A stretch of DNA of 58,746 bases from Chryseobacterium gleum (GTDB taxonomy: Bacteria; Bacteroidota; Bacteroidia; Flavobacteriales_F; PHOS-HE28). This document shows positions 17,401 to 27,082 of this stretch, piece after piece. The number at the start of each line of letters is the position of its first letter. The stretch's first letter is position 1. The notes below the pieces were generated by a model that searched no databases, was not told the origin of the DNA, and saw only the letters and a list, made by a program, of their open reading frames with translations. Made by a program: the position numbers and the translations under genes. The stretch covers positions 1 to 58,746 of the forward strand of contig CAMCAZ010000017.1 of assembly GCA_945872795.1 (NCBI GenBank), given 5' to 3'.

Positions 17401-17853
17401 TCAGGCCATTTCGACCGGTTTCACGATGAGCGTATTGCTTTCCACGCGGACCACCTCGATGAGGTCGCCCACGCGCAGCGCCCGGTCGTTCACCGATTCG
17501 GCGCGCCAGTCATCACCGGCGGCGGCCACGCGTCCGAGGCGAAGTCCGGGATCGAAGTCCTGCGTCACCTTGCCGCGCTGACCGACGAGGGCCTCCACGT
17601 TGGTGCGCACCTCGGGGGTGTTCCACATGCGCTTCATCAGCAGCGGGCGGATGGTGAAGAAGGCGATCAGGCTGAAGGCCGAGAAAGCGATGAGCTGACC
17701 GGGGGCGCCGAGGCCCACGGCATCGGCCACGCTGGCTCCCGCGGCACCGATCCCCAGACAGAGCAGAAAGAAGCCAGGGACGAAGATCTCCGCGATCATC
17801 AGCAGGATCGCGAGACCTGCCCACCAGTGCCATTGAAAGAATTCCATGGTCAT
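17401..17853 (-). CDS. NfeD family protein
   Basis: 150 residues (start 17853 or 17847). Three or four membrane helices (WAGLAILLMIAEIFVPGFFLLCLGIGA, LIAFSAFSLIAFFTI) and a C-terminal OB-fold domain (GQRGKVTQDFDPGLRLGRV...DLIEVVRVESNTLIVKP). This is the short NfeD form that partners with SPFH proteins. It lies 47 bases ahead of the SPFH gene. Confidence 0.9.
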   Translation of the reverse strand: MTMEFFQWHWWAGLAILLMIAEIFVPGFFLLCLGIGAAGASVADAVGLGAPGQLIAFSAFSLIAFFTIRPLLMKRMWNTPEVRTNVEALVGQRGKVTQDFDPGLRLGRVAAAGDDWRAESVNDRALRVGDLIEVVRVESNTLIVKPVEMA

Positions 17854-18095
17854 GTTGCGTTCGTTGGGTCCGAAGATAGACGGGGCGGAAAAAGGGAACG
17901 GGGGCTGAATGATGAGCGGAATACCGGGCGGGCCGAACGGTCCATTGAAGCCGGAGCGCCATGCCCCGGACCATGGCCCGACGGAAGGGCGGCAAGATAG
18001 GTCCCACGCCCTTCGGTGGAGCGGTAAGGTCCCATGAACGGCGGGAACTTCCATCTTTGCCCTTCGCCATCACCTTTGGGTGGGCATCTCGCAGT

Positions 18096-19193
18096 ATGCT
18101 CAAGGGAAAGACCGTCGCCGTAGTGGTGCCTTGCTACAATGAAGAGACCCAGATCGGATTTGTGGTGGAGACCATGCCCGATTTCGTGGACCGCATCGTG
18201 ATCGTCAACGACTGCAGCCCTGACCGTACCGCTGAGGTCGTGAAGGAGCTGATCGCCAGGGACCGCGCCAAGGGCGCCTCCCTGCGCATCCCACCGCACA
18301 AGGTGGTGCGCACCCGTTGGAACGAGGCCGAGATCGTGATGGAGGAGGAGAGCGCACGCCAGATGGCGAAATACGTGCCCAGTGAGGTGGTGAACGAACA
18401 GGCGGAGACCGACCGCATCATCCTGATCAACAACCTGAAGAACGGCGGCGTGGGTGCCGGCATCGCGCGCGGCTACAAGTGGTGCCAGGACCACGCCATC
18501 GACTGCACGGCCGTCATGGCCGGCGATGGCCAGATGGACCCGGGTGAATTGGAGAGCATCTGCATGCCCGTGATCGAGGAAGGCATCGACTACGTGAAGG
18601 GCAACCGCCTGATCCACCGGAGCGCCTGGCTGGTGATCCCCCGCGTGCGTTTCTTCGGCAACAGCATCCTCAGCATCCTCACCAAGCTCGCCAGCGGATA
18701 TTGGCGTGTGAGCGATACCCAGACGGGCTACACCGCCATCGCCTTGCGCGCCATGCAGGCCATCAAACTGCACAACATCTACCGCAGCTATGGCATGCCC
18801 AACGACATGCTGGTGAAGCTGAACATCGCCCAATGCACCCTGCGCGAGGTGGAGATCAAGCCCATCTACCGCGTGGGTGAGCAGAGCAAGATGAAGGTGG
18901 GCAAGGTGATCCCGCGCGTGAGCCGCCTGCTGATCAAGAGCTTCTTCATCCGCCTGTGGCGCAAGTACCTCTTCAAGGATTTCCACCCCCTCTTCATCTT
19001 CTACAACTACGCCTTCCTGGCCATCCTCATCTCACTGCCCTATGCGTGGAAGATCGGCAAGGCCTTCGCCACCGGAACCGTACTGAACACCGAGCCTCTG
19101 ATCGCCTTCCTCTTCCTCGCCACCAGTGGTTTCCAAGCGCTGATCTTCGCCATGTGGATGGACATGCAGGACAATGAACGCTTGTATAAGTGA
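18096..19193 (+). CDS. Family 2 glycosyltransferase
   Basis: 365 residues. GT-A fold with VAVVVPCYNEE at the N-terminus, IVNDCSPDRTAEV and the metal-binding acidic motif GDGQMDP; the acceptor loop TQTGYTAIALRAMQAI follows. Two membrane helices near the C-terminus (FIFYNYAFLAILISLPYAWK and the 335-350 region) suggest a lipid-linked acceptor, as in dolichol/undecaprenyl-phosphate glycosyltransferases. First gene of the polysaccharide operon and divergent from nfeD. Confidence 0.88.
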   Translation: MLKGKTVAVVVPCYNEETQIGFVVETMPDFVDRIVIVNDCSPDRTAEVVKELIARDRAKGASLRIPPHKVVRTRWNEAEIVMEEESARQMAKYVPSEVVNEQAETDRIILINNLKNGGVGAGIARGYKWCQDHAIDCTAVMAGDGQMDPGELESICMPVIEEGIDYVKGNRLIHRSAWLVIPRVRFFGNSILSILTKLASGYWRVSDTQTGYTAIALRAMQAIKLHNIYRSYGMPNDMLVKLNIAQCTLREVEIKPIYRVGEQSKMKVGKVIPRVSRLLIKSFFIRLWRKYLFKDFHPLFIFYNYAFLAILISLPYAWKIGKAFATGTVLNTEPLIAFLFLATSGFQALIFAMWMDMQDNERLYK

Positions 19194-19261
19194 TACCCCC
19201 GTCATCGGTCGGTGTTGGTGCCTGAACTCCAGCTGCTGAAGCCCGGATATCTTTACCGCCC

Positions 19262-21298
19262 ATGTGCGGCATCTTCGGAATCATCGCCAAAGCGGAAGCG
19301 GGGATAACCCTTCCACAGGCAGAGAGCGTCATTCGTGAGCTCTTCATCCTGAGTGAAACGCGGGGCAAGGAGAGCAGTGGGATCGCCGTGCGCAGCAGCG
19401 CGGACAGCACGCTCCATGTGACCAAGGACGATATGCCGGCCAGTGAGCTCATCGCTTCCAAGGCCTACCGGGACTTTCTGGACAAGGCCCTGAAGCCGGC
19501 GTTCGTCGGCGCCCAGCAGGAGCTGGCGGTGATCGCGCACAGCCGTCTGGTGACCAACGGCACCCAGGAGCACAACTTCAACAACCAGCCCTGCATCAAG
19601 GATGGCATCGTGATGGTGCACAACGGCATCGTCACCAATGTGGATGCGCTGTGGGCAAAGTACGCGGGTCGCATCGAGCGCAAGTACGAAGTGGATACCG
19701 AGGTGCTCGCAGCGCTCTTCCGCCTGTTCCTGAAGGAAGGTCTCGGTCCGGTGGAGGCCATACGCCGCGTGTTCCTGGAGATGGAGGGAGCGGCAAGCGT
19801 GGCCTTGCTCATCAACGATACCCGCCAGGTCCTCCTGGCCACCAACACGGGTTCGATGTATTTCGTGAAGGATGGTGCAGGCACCCTGGTCTTCGCCAGC
19901 GAGGAGTACATCACCCGCACCTTCACCCAGCGCGATGGCGTGAAGGAGCGTTATGCCGGTCAAGCGGTGCAATGGCTGCAACCCTTCACGGGGAAGCTCA
20001 TCGATCTGGAAAGCTGGTCCGTGTCCGACTTCGATCTGAAGGGAGTAACCCAAGGTCCCGCTCTGAAGACCATCGAGCCCTTCGCGATCACGGACCATTC
20101 CAAGGGTACGGGGCAGAAGGAGTCACCGGCCACGTCCACCAGCGACGAAGGCCGCCTGCGCAAGCTGATCGTATTCCCCGAGGAGGTTATGCGGAGCATC
20201 CGGCGATGCGCCAAATGCCTGCTTCCGGAAACCTTCCCCTATATCCACTACGATGTAGCCGGCGTGTGCAACTACTGCCACAGCTACCAGCCCAAGGGCC
20301 TCACGATGGATAAGCGCCCCCAGTTCGAAGAGGTGCTGAAAAAGTACCGGCGGAACGATGGCAAACAGGACTGCATCGTGGCCTTTAGCGGTGGTCGTGA
20401 CAGTAGCTACGGGCTGCACCTGTTGGTGAAGGAGTTCGGTATGACCCCGCTGACCTTTACCTACGACTGGGGCTTGGTGACGGACCTGGCGCGGCGCAAC
20501 ATCGCGCGGATGACCGGCAAACTGGGGGTGGAGAACATCCTCGTGAGCGCGGACATCAAGATGAAGCGCCGTAACGTGCGCCTGAACATGGAGGCATGGC
20601 TGAAAAGCCCGCGCCTGGGGATGATCCCCTTGTTCATGGCGGGTGACAAGCACTTCTTCGTCCACGTGAACAACATCCGACGGCAGACCGGCATCCACTG
20701 CGATATCTGGATGGAGAACAAGTTGGAGAACACCGACTTCAAGGCCGGTTTCGCGGGCATCAGGCCCAACTTCGAGAAGGAGCGTATCGATAAGCAGAGC
20801 ACCCTGGCCAAGTTCCAGATGCCGCTCTACTACATGCGCAACTTCCTGGCGAATCCAGGCTATCTCAACGTCAGCCTGCCGGATACCTACAGTGCCTTCA
20901 AGGCCTACTACACGGAGCCGCGTGAGGTGTACCTATTGCTCTTCGACTATATCCCGTGGAACGAGGAGAGCCTCGACCGGACCTTGAAGGACGAGTACAA
21001 TTGGGAGATCTCGCCCGATACCACCAGCACCTGGCGCATCGGTGATGGCACGGCGGCCTTCTACAACTACGTGTACGGCCTGGTGGCCGGGTTCACCGAG
21101 TTCGACACCTTCCGCAGCAACCAGATCAGGGAGGGGATGATCACCCGCGAGGAGGGCCTGGCCCATGTGCTGCGGGAGAACCGCCCGCGCTTTGAGAGCA
21201 TGCTATGGTACTTCGAGACCATCGGCGTGGACATGGAGCGTGCCTTGAAGGTGATCAATGCCATGCCGCGGCTATACCACCAAGGGAACAAGGCGTGA
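19262..21298 (+). CDS. Class II glutaminase fused to N-acetyl sugar amidotransferase
   Basis: 678 residues. Residues 1 to about 290 form a class II glutamine amidotransferase domain (Cys2 after Met, MCGIFGIIAK; NGTQEHNFNNQP; HNGIVTNVDAL). From about 312 comes a PseA/WbpG-type N-acetyl sugar amidotransferase with a CxxC...CxxC zinc site (CAKC, CNYC) and the ATP-pyrophosphatase loop SGGRDSS at about 375. The parts would release ammonia from glutamine and use ATP to turn an N-acetyl group into an acetamidino group. WbpG normally needs separate HisH/HisF-type partners, so the fusion is unusual. The stop overlaps the next start (ATGA). Confidence 0.85.
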   Translation: MCGIFGIIAKAEAGITLPQAESVIRELFILSETRGKESSGIAVRSSADSTLHVTKDDMPASELIASKAYRDFLDKALKPAFVGAQQELAVIAHSRLVTNGTQEHNFNNQPCIKDGIVMVHNGIVTNVDALWAKYAGRIERKYEVDTEVLAALFRLFLKEGLGPVEAIRRVFLEMEGAASVALLINDTRQVLLATNTGSMYFVKDGAGTLVFASEEYITRTFTQRDGVKERYAGQAVQWLQPFTGKLIDLESWSVSDFDLKGVTQGPALKTIEPFAITDHSKGTGQKESPATSTSDEGRLRKLIVFPEEVMRSIRRCAKCLLPETFPYIHYDVAGVCNYCHSYQPKGLTMDKRPQFEEVLKKYRRNDGKQDCIVAFSGGRDSSYGLHLLVKEFGMTPLTFTYDWGLVTDLARRNIARMTGKLGVENILVSADIKMKRRNVRLNMEAWLKSPRLGMIPLFMAGDKHFFVHVNNIRRQTGIHCDIWMENKLENTDFKAGFAGIRPNFEKERIDKQSTLAKFQMPLYYMRNFLANPGYLNVSLPDTYSAFKAYYTEPREVYLLLFDYIPWNEESLDRTLKDEYNWEISPDTTSTWRIGDGTAAFYNYVYGLVAGFTEFDTFRSNQIREGMITREEGLAHVLRENRPRFESMLWYFETIGVDMERALKVINAMPRLYHQGNKA

Positions 21299-22347
21299 TG
21301 GAACTGTTGCACTTCGCTGGGCTTTTCGTGCTGACGAACCTGTGCTTCGGTGGGGTGGTGGCCGCTTTTCTGTTGGGCCGGAATGACCGACTGCAACTGC
21401 CGGCGTGGCCCTTGATCCTGATCGGTTTGGGCTTGGGGCCATTTCTCACCACGGTGGTCCTGTACTATGCCCTGGTGTTCTGGCACGGGATACCTCCGGT
21501 ACTGCTGCTCCTGTTGCCCGTTCTCTTCTTCGTCGGCCTGTCCATGAGCGCGCGTGATGGATGGCTCAAGCTGAAACAAGCCATGTTGGACATACCCCGG
21601 GCCTTGCGCGACCGGAGCCTCTGGCTCTTCCTACTGGGCTCGGCCTTCATCCTGTTCATCGCGGTCATCTTCCTGGTCAACAAATCCTTGGTGGACCATG
21701 ATGTGCTGGAGTATGGCGTACAGGGCAAGATCTTTCTCCGTGACCTGGCGATCGTTTACCAGCAGCATCACTTCGATCCGGCCTCCGGTTTCTACTATGT
21801 CGGGTTGCATGGTTTCTCCTTTCCCCTGCTCTTCACGTGGGAGGGGCTCACGGCCAGCTTCGTGGATATCCGGAGCGACCTGTGGGTGCGCAGCATGACC
21901 ATGTGGTACGGCTGGCTGCTCATCGCCTTCCTGTGGAGCATCGTCCGGCGCATCGACCGCTGGATGGCTGTGGCCAGTTCCATCGCCGTCGCCGTCCCGG
22001 TGGGCTTCCTGTTCCTGGTCACCATCTATCACCTGGACAGCTATCGGATCTTCTTCTTCACCGTGGCCCTCGCTGGTTTTGTCGCATTGCTTCAGGCCCC
22101 CTCATGGGAGCGGTTGATCCTGTTCTCGGTGCTGTGCGGGGCACAGGCCTTCATCCATTCCGTGGGGGCGATCCTTGCAGGAACCCTCTTTCTGGTGCTG
22201 TTGCTCTTTCTGCCCTTCAGGTGGGGAAAGCGGGCAGCCTGGGTGCTCTGCGGTGCGGCGGTGATGCTTGCAGTGGGTGCCGTTCACTACGTAGCCGATG
22301 TGTTCCTGGGCACAGGCTGGATCTTCCAGGACATCATCTGGTACTGA
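21298..22347 (+). CDS. Multi-spanning membrane protein, probable N-terminal half of a glycosyltransferase
   Basis: 349 residues with about nine membrane helices. A loop containing SLVDHDVLEYGVQGK after the third or fourth helix resembles the acidic catalytic loop of GT39/GT83-type polyprenyl-phosphate sugar transferases. The ORF ends at TGA 22345-22347, and the next reading frame resumes in the same frame after one codon. The next gene has the helices and soluble domain this one lacks, so I suspect a single gene broken by this stop. Confidence 0.7.
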   Translation: MELLHFAGLFVLTNLCFGGVVAAFLLGRNDRLQLPAWPLILIGLGLGPFLTTVVLYYALVFWHGIPPVLLLLLPVLFFVGLSMSARDGWLKLKQAMLDIPRALRDRSLWLFLLGSAFILFIAVIFLVNKSLVDHDVLEYGVQGKIFLRDLAIVYQQHHFDPASGFYYVGLHGFSFPLLFTWEGLTASFVDIRSDLWVRSMTMWYGWLLIAFLWSIVRRIDRWMAVASSIAVAVPVGFLFLVTIYHLDSYRIFFFTVALAGFVALLQAPSWERLILFSVLCGAQAFIHSVGAILAGTLFLVLLLFLPFRWGKRAAWVLCGAAVMLAVGAVHYVADVFLGTGWIFQDIIWY

Positions 22348-22350
22348 GCC

Positions 22351-23274
22351 ATGGAACGCAAGAGTTACGGCATATGGGCTTGGGCACTGCTGGCCGTGAT
22401 GGCGGTGTTGAGCGTGCTCTACTACCAGGTGCTGATGCCGGTCAGTTCCGCTGGCATGGACCCGGACGACTTCACCCGGGGCATCGGTACGCCACTGCTT
22501 GTGTGGATCAACGGCTACCTGGGCGTGTTCTTCAACCTGCGTTACCTGGGCCCCGTGGCGGGGCTCGGGCTGCCAGTGATCGTTATCGGCCTGTTCCGCT
22601 GGAAGCAGTTGCAACGCTGGGAACGCGCTCTGCTGGTGTTCGTGCTGCTGGCCGCAGCCATCATCGGTGGGGCAGGAGGATTCAACTACCGCTATGCGCT
22701 CACCTTGCAGCCCTTGTTGGTGTTGGCGGTCTTCGCCTCGGTCCGCTCGCTGGTGCACGGGAGCCAGCACACCCGGTTCATGGTGGGCCTCGTCGTCCTC
22801 AGCCTGTTCAACACCGTGCTGTCCTTGGATCATCGGCAGCGCATCAAGCAAGCCTCACCGGGTTTCAGTTCGCCGGATACCCGTTCAGGCAGTCTCCAGG
22901 AACGGCTGGACACCAGCCCGCGCGACTTGGAGGGTATGCTCACCACGCATGGGGTGAAAGCGAGCGACACGGTCCTGGTGAACAACCTGCCCTATTGGTA
23001 CTATACCACCGACAGGCCCGGCATCTACTACTGGTGCGGCAGTGACCAGCTCTTCCTGGCCACGGGGAAGCCCTTCCTGTTCAATGGGCGGGATGATGAA
23101 CAGGTGATGCGTTACCTGGTGGACACGCTGCACTGCCGCCATGTGTTCTCCACCGAGGAGTACAACCGGTACGATCCGCGTTTCCTGGCCTTCCTGGAGA
23201 AGCACGCCGAGCTGCTCGAGCAGGATGACCGGGGGCACACGCTGCATCGACTGAAGGATACCTTTGGCCGCTGA
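22351..23274 (+). CDS. Membrane protein with C-terminal soluble domain, probable second half of a glycosyltransferase
   Basis: 307 residues. Four membrane helices (WAWALLAVMAVLSVLYYQ, YLGPVAGLGLPVIVIGLF, LLVFVLLAAAIIGGA, LQPLLVLAVFASV) and a ~170-residue C-terminal domain with a DTVLVNNLPYWYYTTDRPG segment, typical of the extracytoplasmic tail of GT39-like enzymes. It is in the same frame as the gene before it, separated by a TGA and one codon. Alone it lacks the catalytic acidic loop. Confidence 0.7.
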   Translation: MERKSYGIWAWALLAVMAVLSVLYYQVLMPVSSAGMDPDDFTRGIGTPLLVWINGYLGVFFNLRYLGPVAGLGLPVIVIGLFRWKQLQRWERALLVFVLLAAAIIGGAGGFNYRYALTLQPLLVLAVFASVRSLVHGSQHTRFMVGLVVLSLFNTVLSLDHRQRIKQASPGFSSPDTRSGSLQERLDTSPRDLEGMLTTHGVKASDTVLVNNLPYWYYTTDRPGIYYWCGSDQLFLATGKPFLFNGRDDEQVMRYLVDTLHCRHVFSTEEYNRYDPRFLAFLEKHAELLEQDDRGHTLHRLKDTFGR

Positions 23275-23276
23275 CC

Positions 23277-24542
23277 ATGCGGGCGCCCAAGGGCAAATTC
23301 AAACAGGACATCACCTGGAACGCCGGGGCTTTCGCCCTCAGTGCGCTCTTCGGGGTGCTCGTGAACCTGTTGATCATCCGCTTCTACGATGCTTCGGCAT
23401 TGGGTGTGTTCAACCTGGTCTATGCCATCTTCATCCTGCTCAGCCAGCTGGCGGTGGGTGGCGTGCACCTGGCCGTGCAGGCCTTTGTTCCCCGCGAGCT
23501 GGCCGCCGGGCGCCCCCCCGACCCGCAGGTGAGCGCATCGCTGGTGTTGGCCACCCTCAGCTCCGTGGCGGTGATGGTGGTGGCCTGGCTGGGCCGCGAC
23601 CTGCCGGGTCAATGGTTCCAGAGCGCTGGCGTGTCGGTGGCCTTTCCCCTGGTCGTGCCGGGGCTGCTGTTCTTCAGCTGGAACAAGGTGCTGCTGAGCT
23701 TTCACAACGGTGCGCGCCGGATGCGCCTCTTTGCCGTGTTCCAGTTGGTGCGTTTCGGCCTGCTCTTCTCGGGCGTGCTCTGGCTGGCCCTGCAGGAAGC
23801 ACCGCCGGAGCGTCTGCCCATCGTTCTCTTCTGGACCGAGGCCCTCCTCGCCGTCATCCTGCTGCCGATCTCCCTGCGTTTCTGGAGCCCCTGGAAGGGC
23901 GGTGGTTTCGCTCCCGCCCTGCGCGAGAACTTCCGCTTCGGCAATCGGGCGTTGGCAGGCAACCTGCTGCTGGATGTGAACACGCGGGTGGATGTCTTCA
24001 TGCTGGGGATCTTTATGACCGATGCTTCCGTGGGCCTGTACAGTTTCGCAGCCACCGTGGCCGAAGGAGTGCTCCAGCTCCCGGTGATCTTCCGCAACAC
24101 CATCAACCCCATCCTGACGCGGGCCTGGCACAAGGGCGGGGCAGCGCTCTTGGGTAAGGTGATGGACCGCAACCGCAAGGCCTTCTTCCGGCTGCTGGCA
24201 CCGGTGGTGCTCGTGACCATTCCCCTTTTCCCGCTGGCACTGTGGATCCTCGGCATGAAGAATGAACCGCTGACCGTGTGGGCCGTGTATGCCATCCTGG
24301 CGCTGGGTATCGCGCTCACCAGCGGTCACCAGCCCTTCCTGATGCTCTTCAGCCAGCTCGGCCATCCGTGGACACAGACCCTGTTCATCGGCGGGGCTTT
24401 CCTCAGCAACGTCCTGCTCAACCTGCTGCTGATCCCGCTTTGGGGCATCCACGGAGCGGCCCTGGCCACCGCGCTCTCGTACTTCGCCATGGTCGTCCTG
24501 TTGCGCTCGTTGGCGGCCCGCACCTTCCACCTTCACCAATGA
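23277..24542 (+). CDS. Polysaccharide flippase (Wzx/MATE-like), first copy
   Basis: 421 residues with about 12 membrane helices and the N-terminal pattern of oligosaccharide flippases (DITWNAGAFALSALFGVLVNLLIIRFYDASALGVFN). Probably moves a lipid-linked glycan from the inner to outer leaflet. It starts 2 bases after the preceding stop. A second flippase of the same length follows directly. Confidence 0.88.
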   Translation: MRAPKGKFKQDITWNAGAFALSALFGVLVNLLIIRFYDASALGVFNLVYAIFILLSQLAVGGVHLAVQAFVPRELAAGRPPDPQVSASLVLATLSSVAVMVVAWLGRDLPGQWFQSAGVSVAFPLVVPGLLFFSWNKVLLSFHNGARRMRLFAVFQLVRFGLLFSGVLWLALQEAPPERLPIVLFWTEALLAVILLPISLRFWSPWKGGGFAPALRENFRFGNRALAGNLLLDVNTRVDVFMLGIFMTDASVGLYSFAATVAEGVLQLPVIFRNTINPILTRAWHKGGAALLGKVMDRNRKAFFRLLAPVVLVTIPLFPLALWILGMKNEPLTVWAVYAILALGIALTSGHQPFLMLFSQLGHPWTQTLFIGGAFLSNVLLNLLLIPLWGIHGAALATALSYFAMVVLLRSLAARTFHLHQ

Positions 24543-24549
24543 GCCTGTG

Positions 24550-25812
24550 ATGACCAGTGGTGCCGGGGCCTCCTTCACGCGGAACATGCTCACGCTGCTC
24601 AGCGGCACGGCCATCGCGCAGCTCATCCCGCTGCTGGCCACACCCGTCCTCACCCGCATCTACACACCCGAGCAGTTCGGTGCACTGGCGATCCTGCTCG
24701 CCGTGGCCAATCCGCTAAGCCTACTGGTCTGCGGCCGCTACGATCTCACCGTGGTGCTGCCGCGTGACGACGAACGGGCCAACGTGCTGGCGCGACTGGC
24801 CTTGTTGCTGGCCATGGTGGTCTCGCTGTTGCTGGGCGGCCTCTTGTGGTCCTTCCGCGAGCCTCTTTCCGGACTGATGGGGGGAGAGGTGGCGCTGCCC
24901 CCGGTGCTGCTGGCCCCACTGCTGTTCCTGCTGATGGGCTTCTTCCAGCCGCTGAACAATTGGCTGATCCGAAAGCAGGCCTTCAGGGCCATGAGCGTGA
25001 ACAAGATGGTACAGACCACCGGCATTACGCTGGTGTCCCTGGGCTTGGGTTGGTGGGCCTTTGAGCATGGCCTGATGGTGGGCTATGTGGCGGGCTGGGC
25101 CCTGTACGTGGCCTTCGGCGCGATGCAGGTGCGGTGGAAGGGCTTTCGCTTCAGGCCCCTGCAGTTCGCAGCGATGCGCGAAGCCGCCATGGCGTACCGG
25201 AGCTTTCCGCTCTACAACGCCCTCCCGGCGGTGATGAACACCGCCACGTTGAGCATACCCGTGTTCCTGCTGACCCGGGTGTTTGACGAGCAGGTCACGG
25301 GCCAGTTCAACCTCTGCCGCCAGACCATCTTCCTGCCCGTCACCTTCTTCGCCACCAGCTTCATGCAGGTGTACATGCAGCGCGCCAGCAGTACGGTGGC
25401 CGCAGGCGGGGCTGTGCTGCCATCCCTGCGACGCAGTGTGCAGTTGCTGGGTGGGTTGGCCCTTGCCTTGGTGCTGGTACTGCTCACCGCCGGACCTTTC
25501 CTCTTCGGCCTGGTGTTCGGCGCACAGTGGACCGAAGCAGGCACCTATGCCCGCATCCTGGCCCTGCCCATCGCGCTTCAGTTCGTGGTGGTGCCCTTGA
25601 CGCCGCTGCTGCCCGCGTTGGGCCACATACGGGCCTACAGCATCTGGCAGGTGCTCTACTTCGCCTCGGTACTGCTCCTGGGCTTCGTGGCATTTGCCTT
25701 GCCCTCTGACTACCTACTTGCACTGGCGGCGGTGGAATCGCTATGTTTCCTGGTGCTCGGCCTGTTCATCCTGAGGTCCGCTTCGCGGCACGATGCGCAA
25801 CTTGCATCCTGA
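24550..25812 (+). CDS. Polysaccharide flippase (Wzx-like), second copy
   Basis: 420 residues (ATG 24550; a GTG at 24547 is in frame). Twelve or so membrane helices, with LLATPVLTRIYTPEQFGALAIL near the N-terminus, the classic LPS-biosynthesis flippase signature. It shares no obvious close identity with the flippase before it, so the two are probably distinct transporters rather than a recent duplication. Overlaps or abuts the next gene by about 1-20 bases depending on its start. Confidence 0.88.
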   Translation: MTSGAGASFTRNMLTLLSGTAIAQLIPLLATPVLTRIYTPEQFGALAILLAVANPLSLLVCGRYDLTVVLPRDDERANVLARLALLLAMVVSLLLGGLLWSFREPLSGLMGGEVALPPVLLAPLLFLLMGFFQPLNNWLIRKQAFRAMSVNKMVQTTGITLVSLGLGWWAFEHGLMVGYVAGWALYVAFGAMQVRWKGFRFRPLQFAAMREAAMAYRSFPLYNALPAVMNTATLSIPVFLLTRVFDEQVTGQFNLCRQTIFLPVTFFATSFMQVYMQRASSTVAAGGAVLPSLRRSVQLLGGLALALVLVLLTAGPFLFGLVFGAQWTEAGTYARILALPIALQFVVVPLTPLLPALGHIRAYSIWQVLYFASVLLLGFVAFALPSDYLLALAAVESLCFLVLGLFILRSASRHDAQLAS

Positions 25813-25813
25813 G

Positions 25814-27082
25814 ATGGGGGCCATGACCATTCACCCGACACTGGAGCGCTTGCGTACCGTGCTGTTGGGCACCGTGATGGTGCTGATGCCCCTTTGGCCT
25901 GATGCCCTCCCGATACCGATCGGCCTGTTGCTGCTGTCCATGTTGCCCTGGCGGGAAGGATGGCGGGGGTGGACCACGCCCGGATGGAGCGACCCCCTGT
26001 GGTGGATGGCACCCTGGTATCTATGGCACGCCGTGGGCCTCTTCTGGAGCGACAACCAACCCCATGGACTGTTCGACCTGGAGGTGAAGCTGATGGCTCT
26101 GTTGGTGCCCCTACTGGTGGCCTGGAACAGTGCTGCATGGGGGCGGAACAGGGCCTTGATCATCCGCGTGTTCATCCTGGCCACCGCTGCCACGCTGCTC
26201 CTGTTCATGCTGCGCTCATCCTGGCTGTTCGTGGCGGAACTGCAGCAGCGGGCTGCGGGTGAGGTCCCTCCGGGGCTGCCGTACACCAACATCTTCTTCT
26301 CCAGTTACTATTCGCCCTGGTTGCACCCCAGCTATCTGGCGATGTACGGTGTGTTCGCCCTGGCGCTGCACGTCCTGATGCCCGCTGGGGGTGAACGCAG
26401 TTCACCGGGCCGGATGGCATTACGGTCCATGATACCCGTGACACTGGTGTTGGGCGTTCTGCTTTGCGCGAGCAAGACCGGCTGGCTGGGCCTCTTGATG
26501 GTGCTGGTGCAGGTGTTGGTCTTGCGTTGGAAGGAACCCGCCATGCGCCGGGCGGTGCTGCGCGTGGCATTGTTCGGAGCCCTTGTCTTCGCCTCGCTGG
26601 TCGTGTCGTTCGGTACGGTGCGGGGCAAGATCACCGATATGTGGAGCGCGATGCGGTCCACCGAGGCGAATGCCGGCGACAGCAGCAGTGCGCGCATGTT
26701 GGTGTGGAGGGCGGCCAACGCCTTGATCGTGGAGCAGCCCGTATTGGGTACAGGCACGGGCGACGTGAAGGATGAACTGATGCGGGTCTACACCGAGCGG
26801 GGATACACCTATCCCTTGGAAAAACGCCTCAATGCACACTCGCAGTTCCTGCAGACGGCCGTGGCCCTGGGTGTTCCCGCGGCGATCTGGCTACTGCTGA
26901 TGCTGCTGGTCCCTTTGTGGTATGCGGTGCGGACCGGGCGGCAGGAGCTGATCGCCATCCTGATCCTTGCATTCTTGAACTGGAGCGTGGAATCCATGCT
27001 GGAGGTGCAGGCCGGTGTGGTGTTCTTCGTGCTGTTCGCGGCCATTTTCAGCGACCCGCCCAGTGATCGATACCCCACATGA
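25814..27082 (+). CDS. O-antigen ligase / polymerase (Wzy_C domain)
   Basis: About 422 residues and eleven membrane helices. The large loop with SSYYSPWLHPSYLAMYG followed by helices, and a late periplasmic segment VLGTGTGDVKDELMRVYTE with KRLNAHSQFLQ, matches the Wzy_C/WaaL superfamily (the NAHSQFLQ histidine is a conserved feature). It joins or polymerises the exported glycan. Starts at 25793, 25814 and 25823 are all in frame; 25814 avoids overlap. Confidence 0.85.
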   Translation: MGAMTIHPTLERLRTVLLGTVMVLMPLWPDALPIPIGLLLLSMLPWREGWRGWTTPGWSDPLWWMAPWYLWHAVGLFWSDNQPHGLFDLEVKLMALLVPLLVAWNSAAWGRNRALIIRVFILATAATLLLFMLRSSWLFVAELQQRAAGEVPPGLPYTNIFFSSYYSPWLHPSYLAMYGVFALALHVLMPAGGERSSPGRMALRSMIPVTLVLGVLLCASKTGWLGLLMVLVQVLVLRWKEPAMRRAVLRVALFGALVFASLVVSFGTVRGKITDMWSAMRSTEANAGDSSSARMLVWRAANALIVEQPVLGTGTGDVKDELMRVYTERGYTYPLEKRLNAHSQFLQTAVALGVPAAIWLLLMLLVPLWYAVRTGRQELIAILILAFLNWSVESMLEVQAGVVFFVLFAAIFSDPPSDRYPT

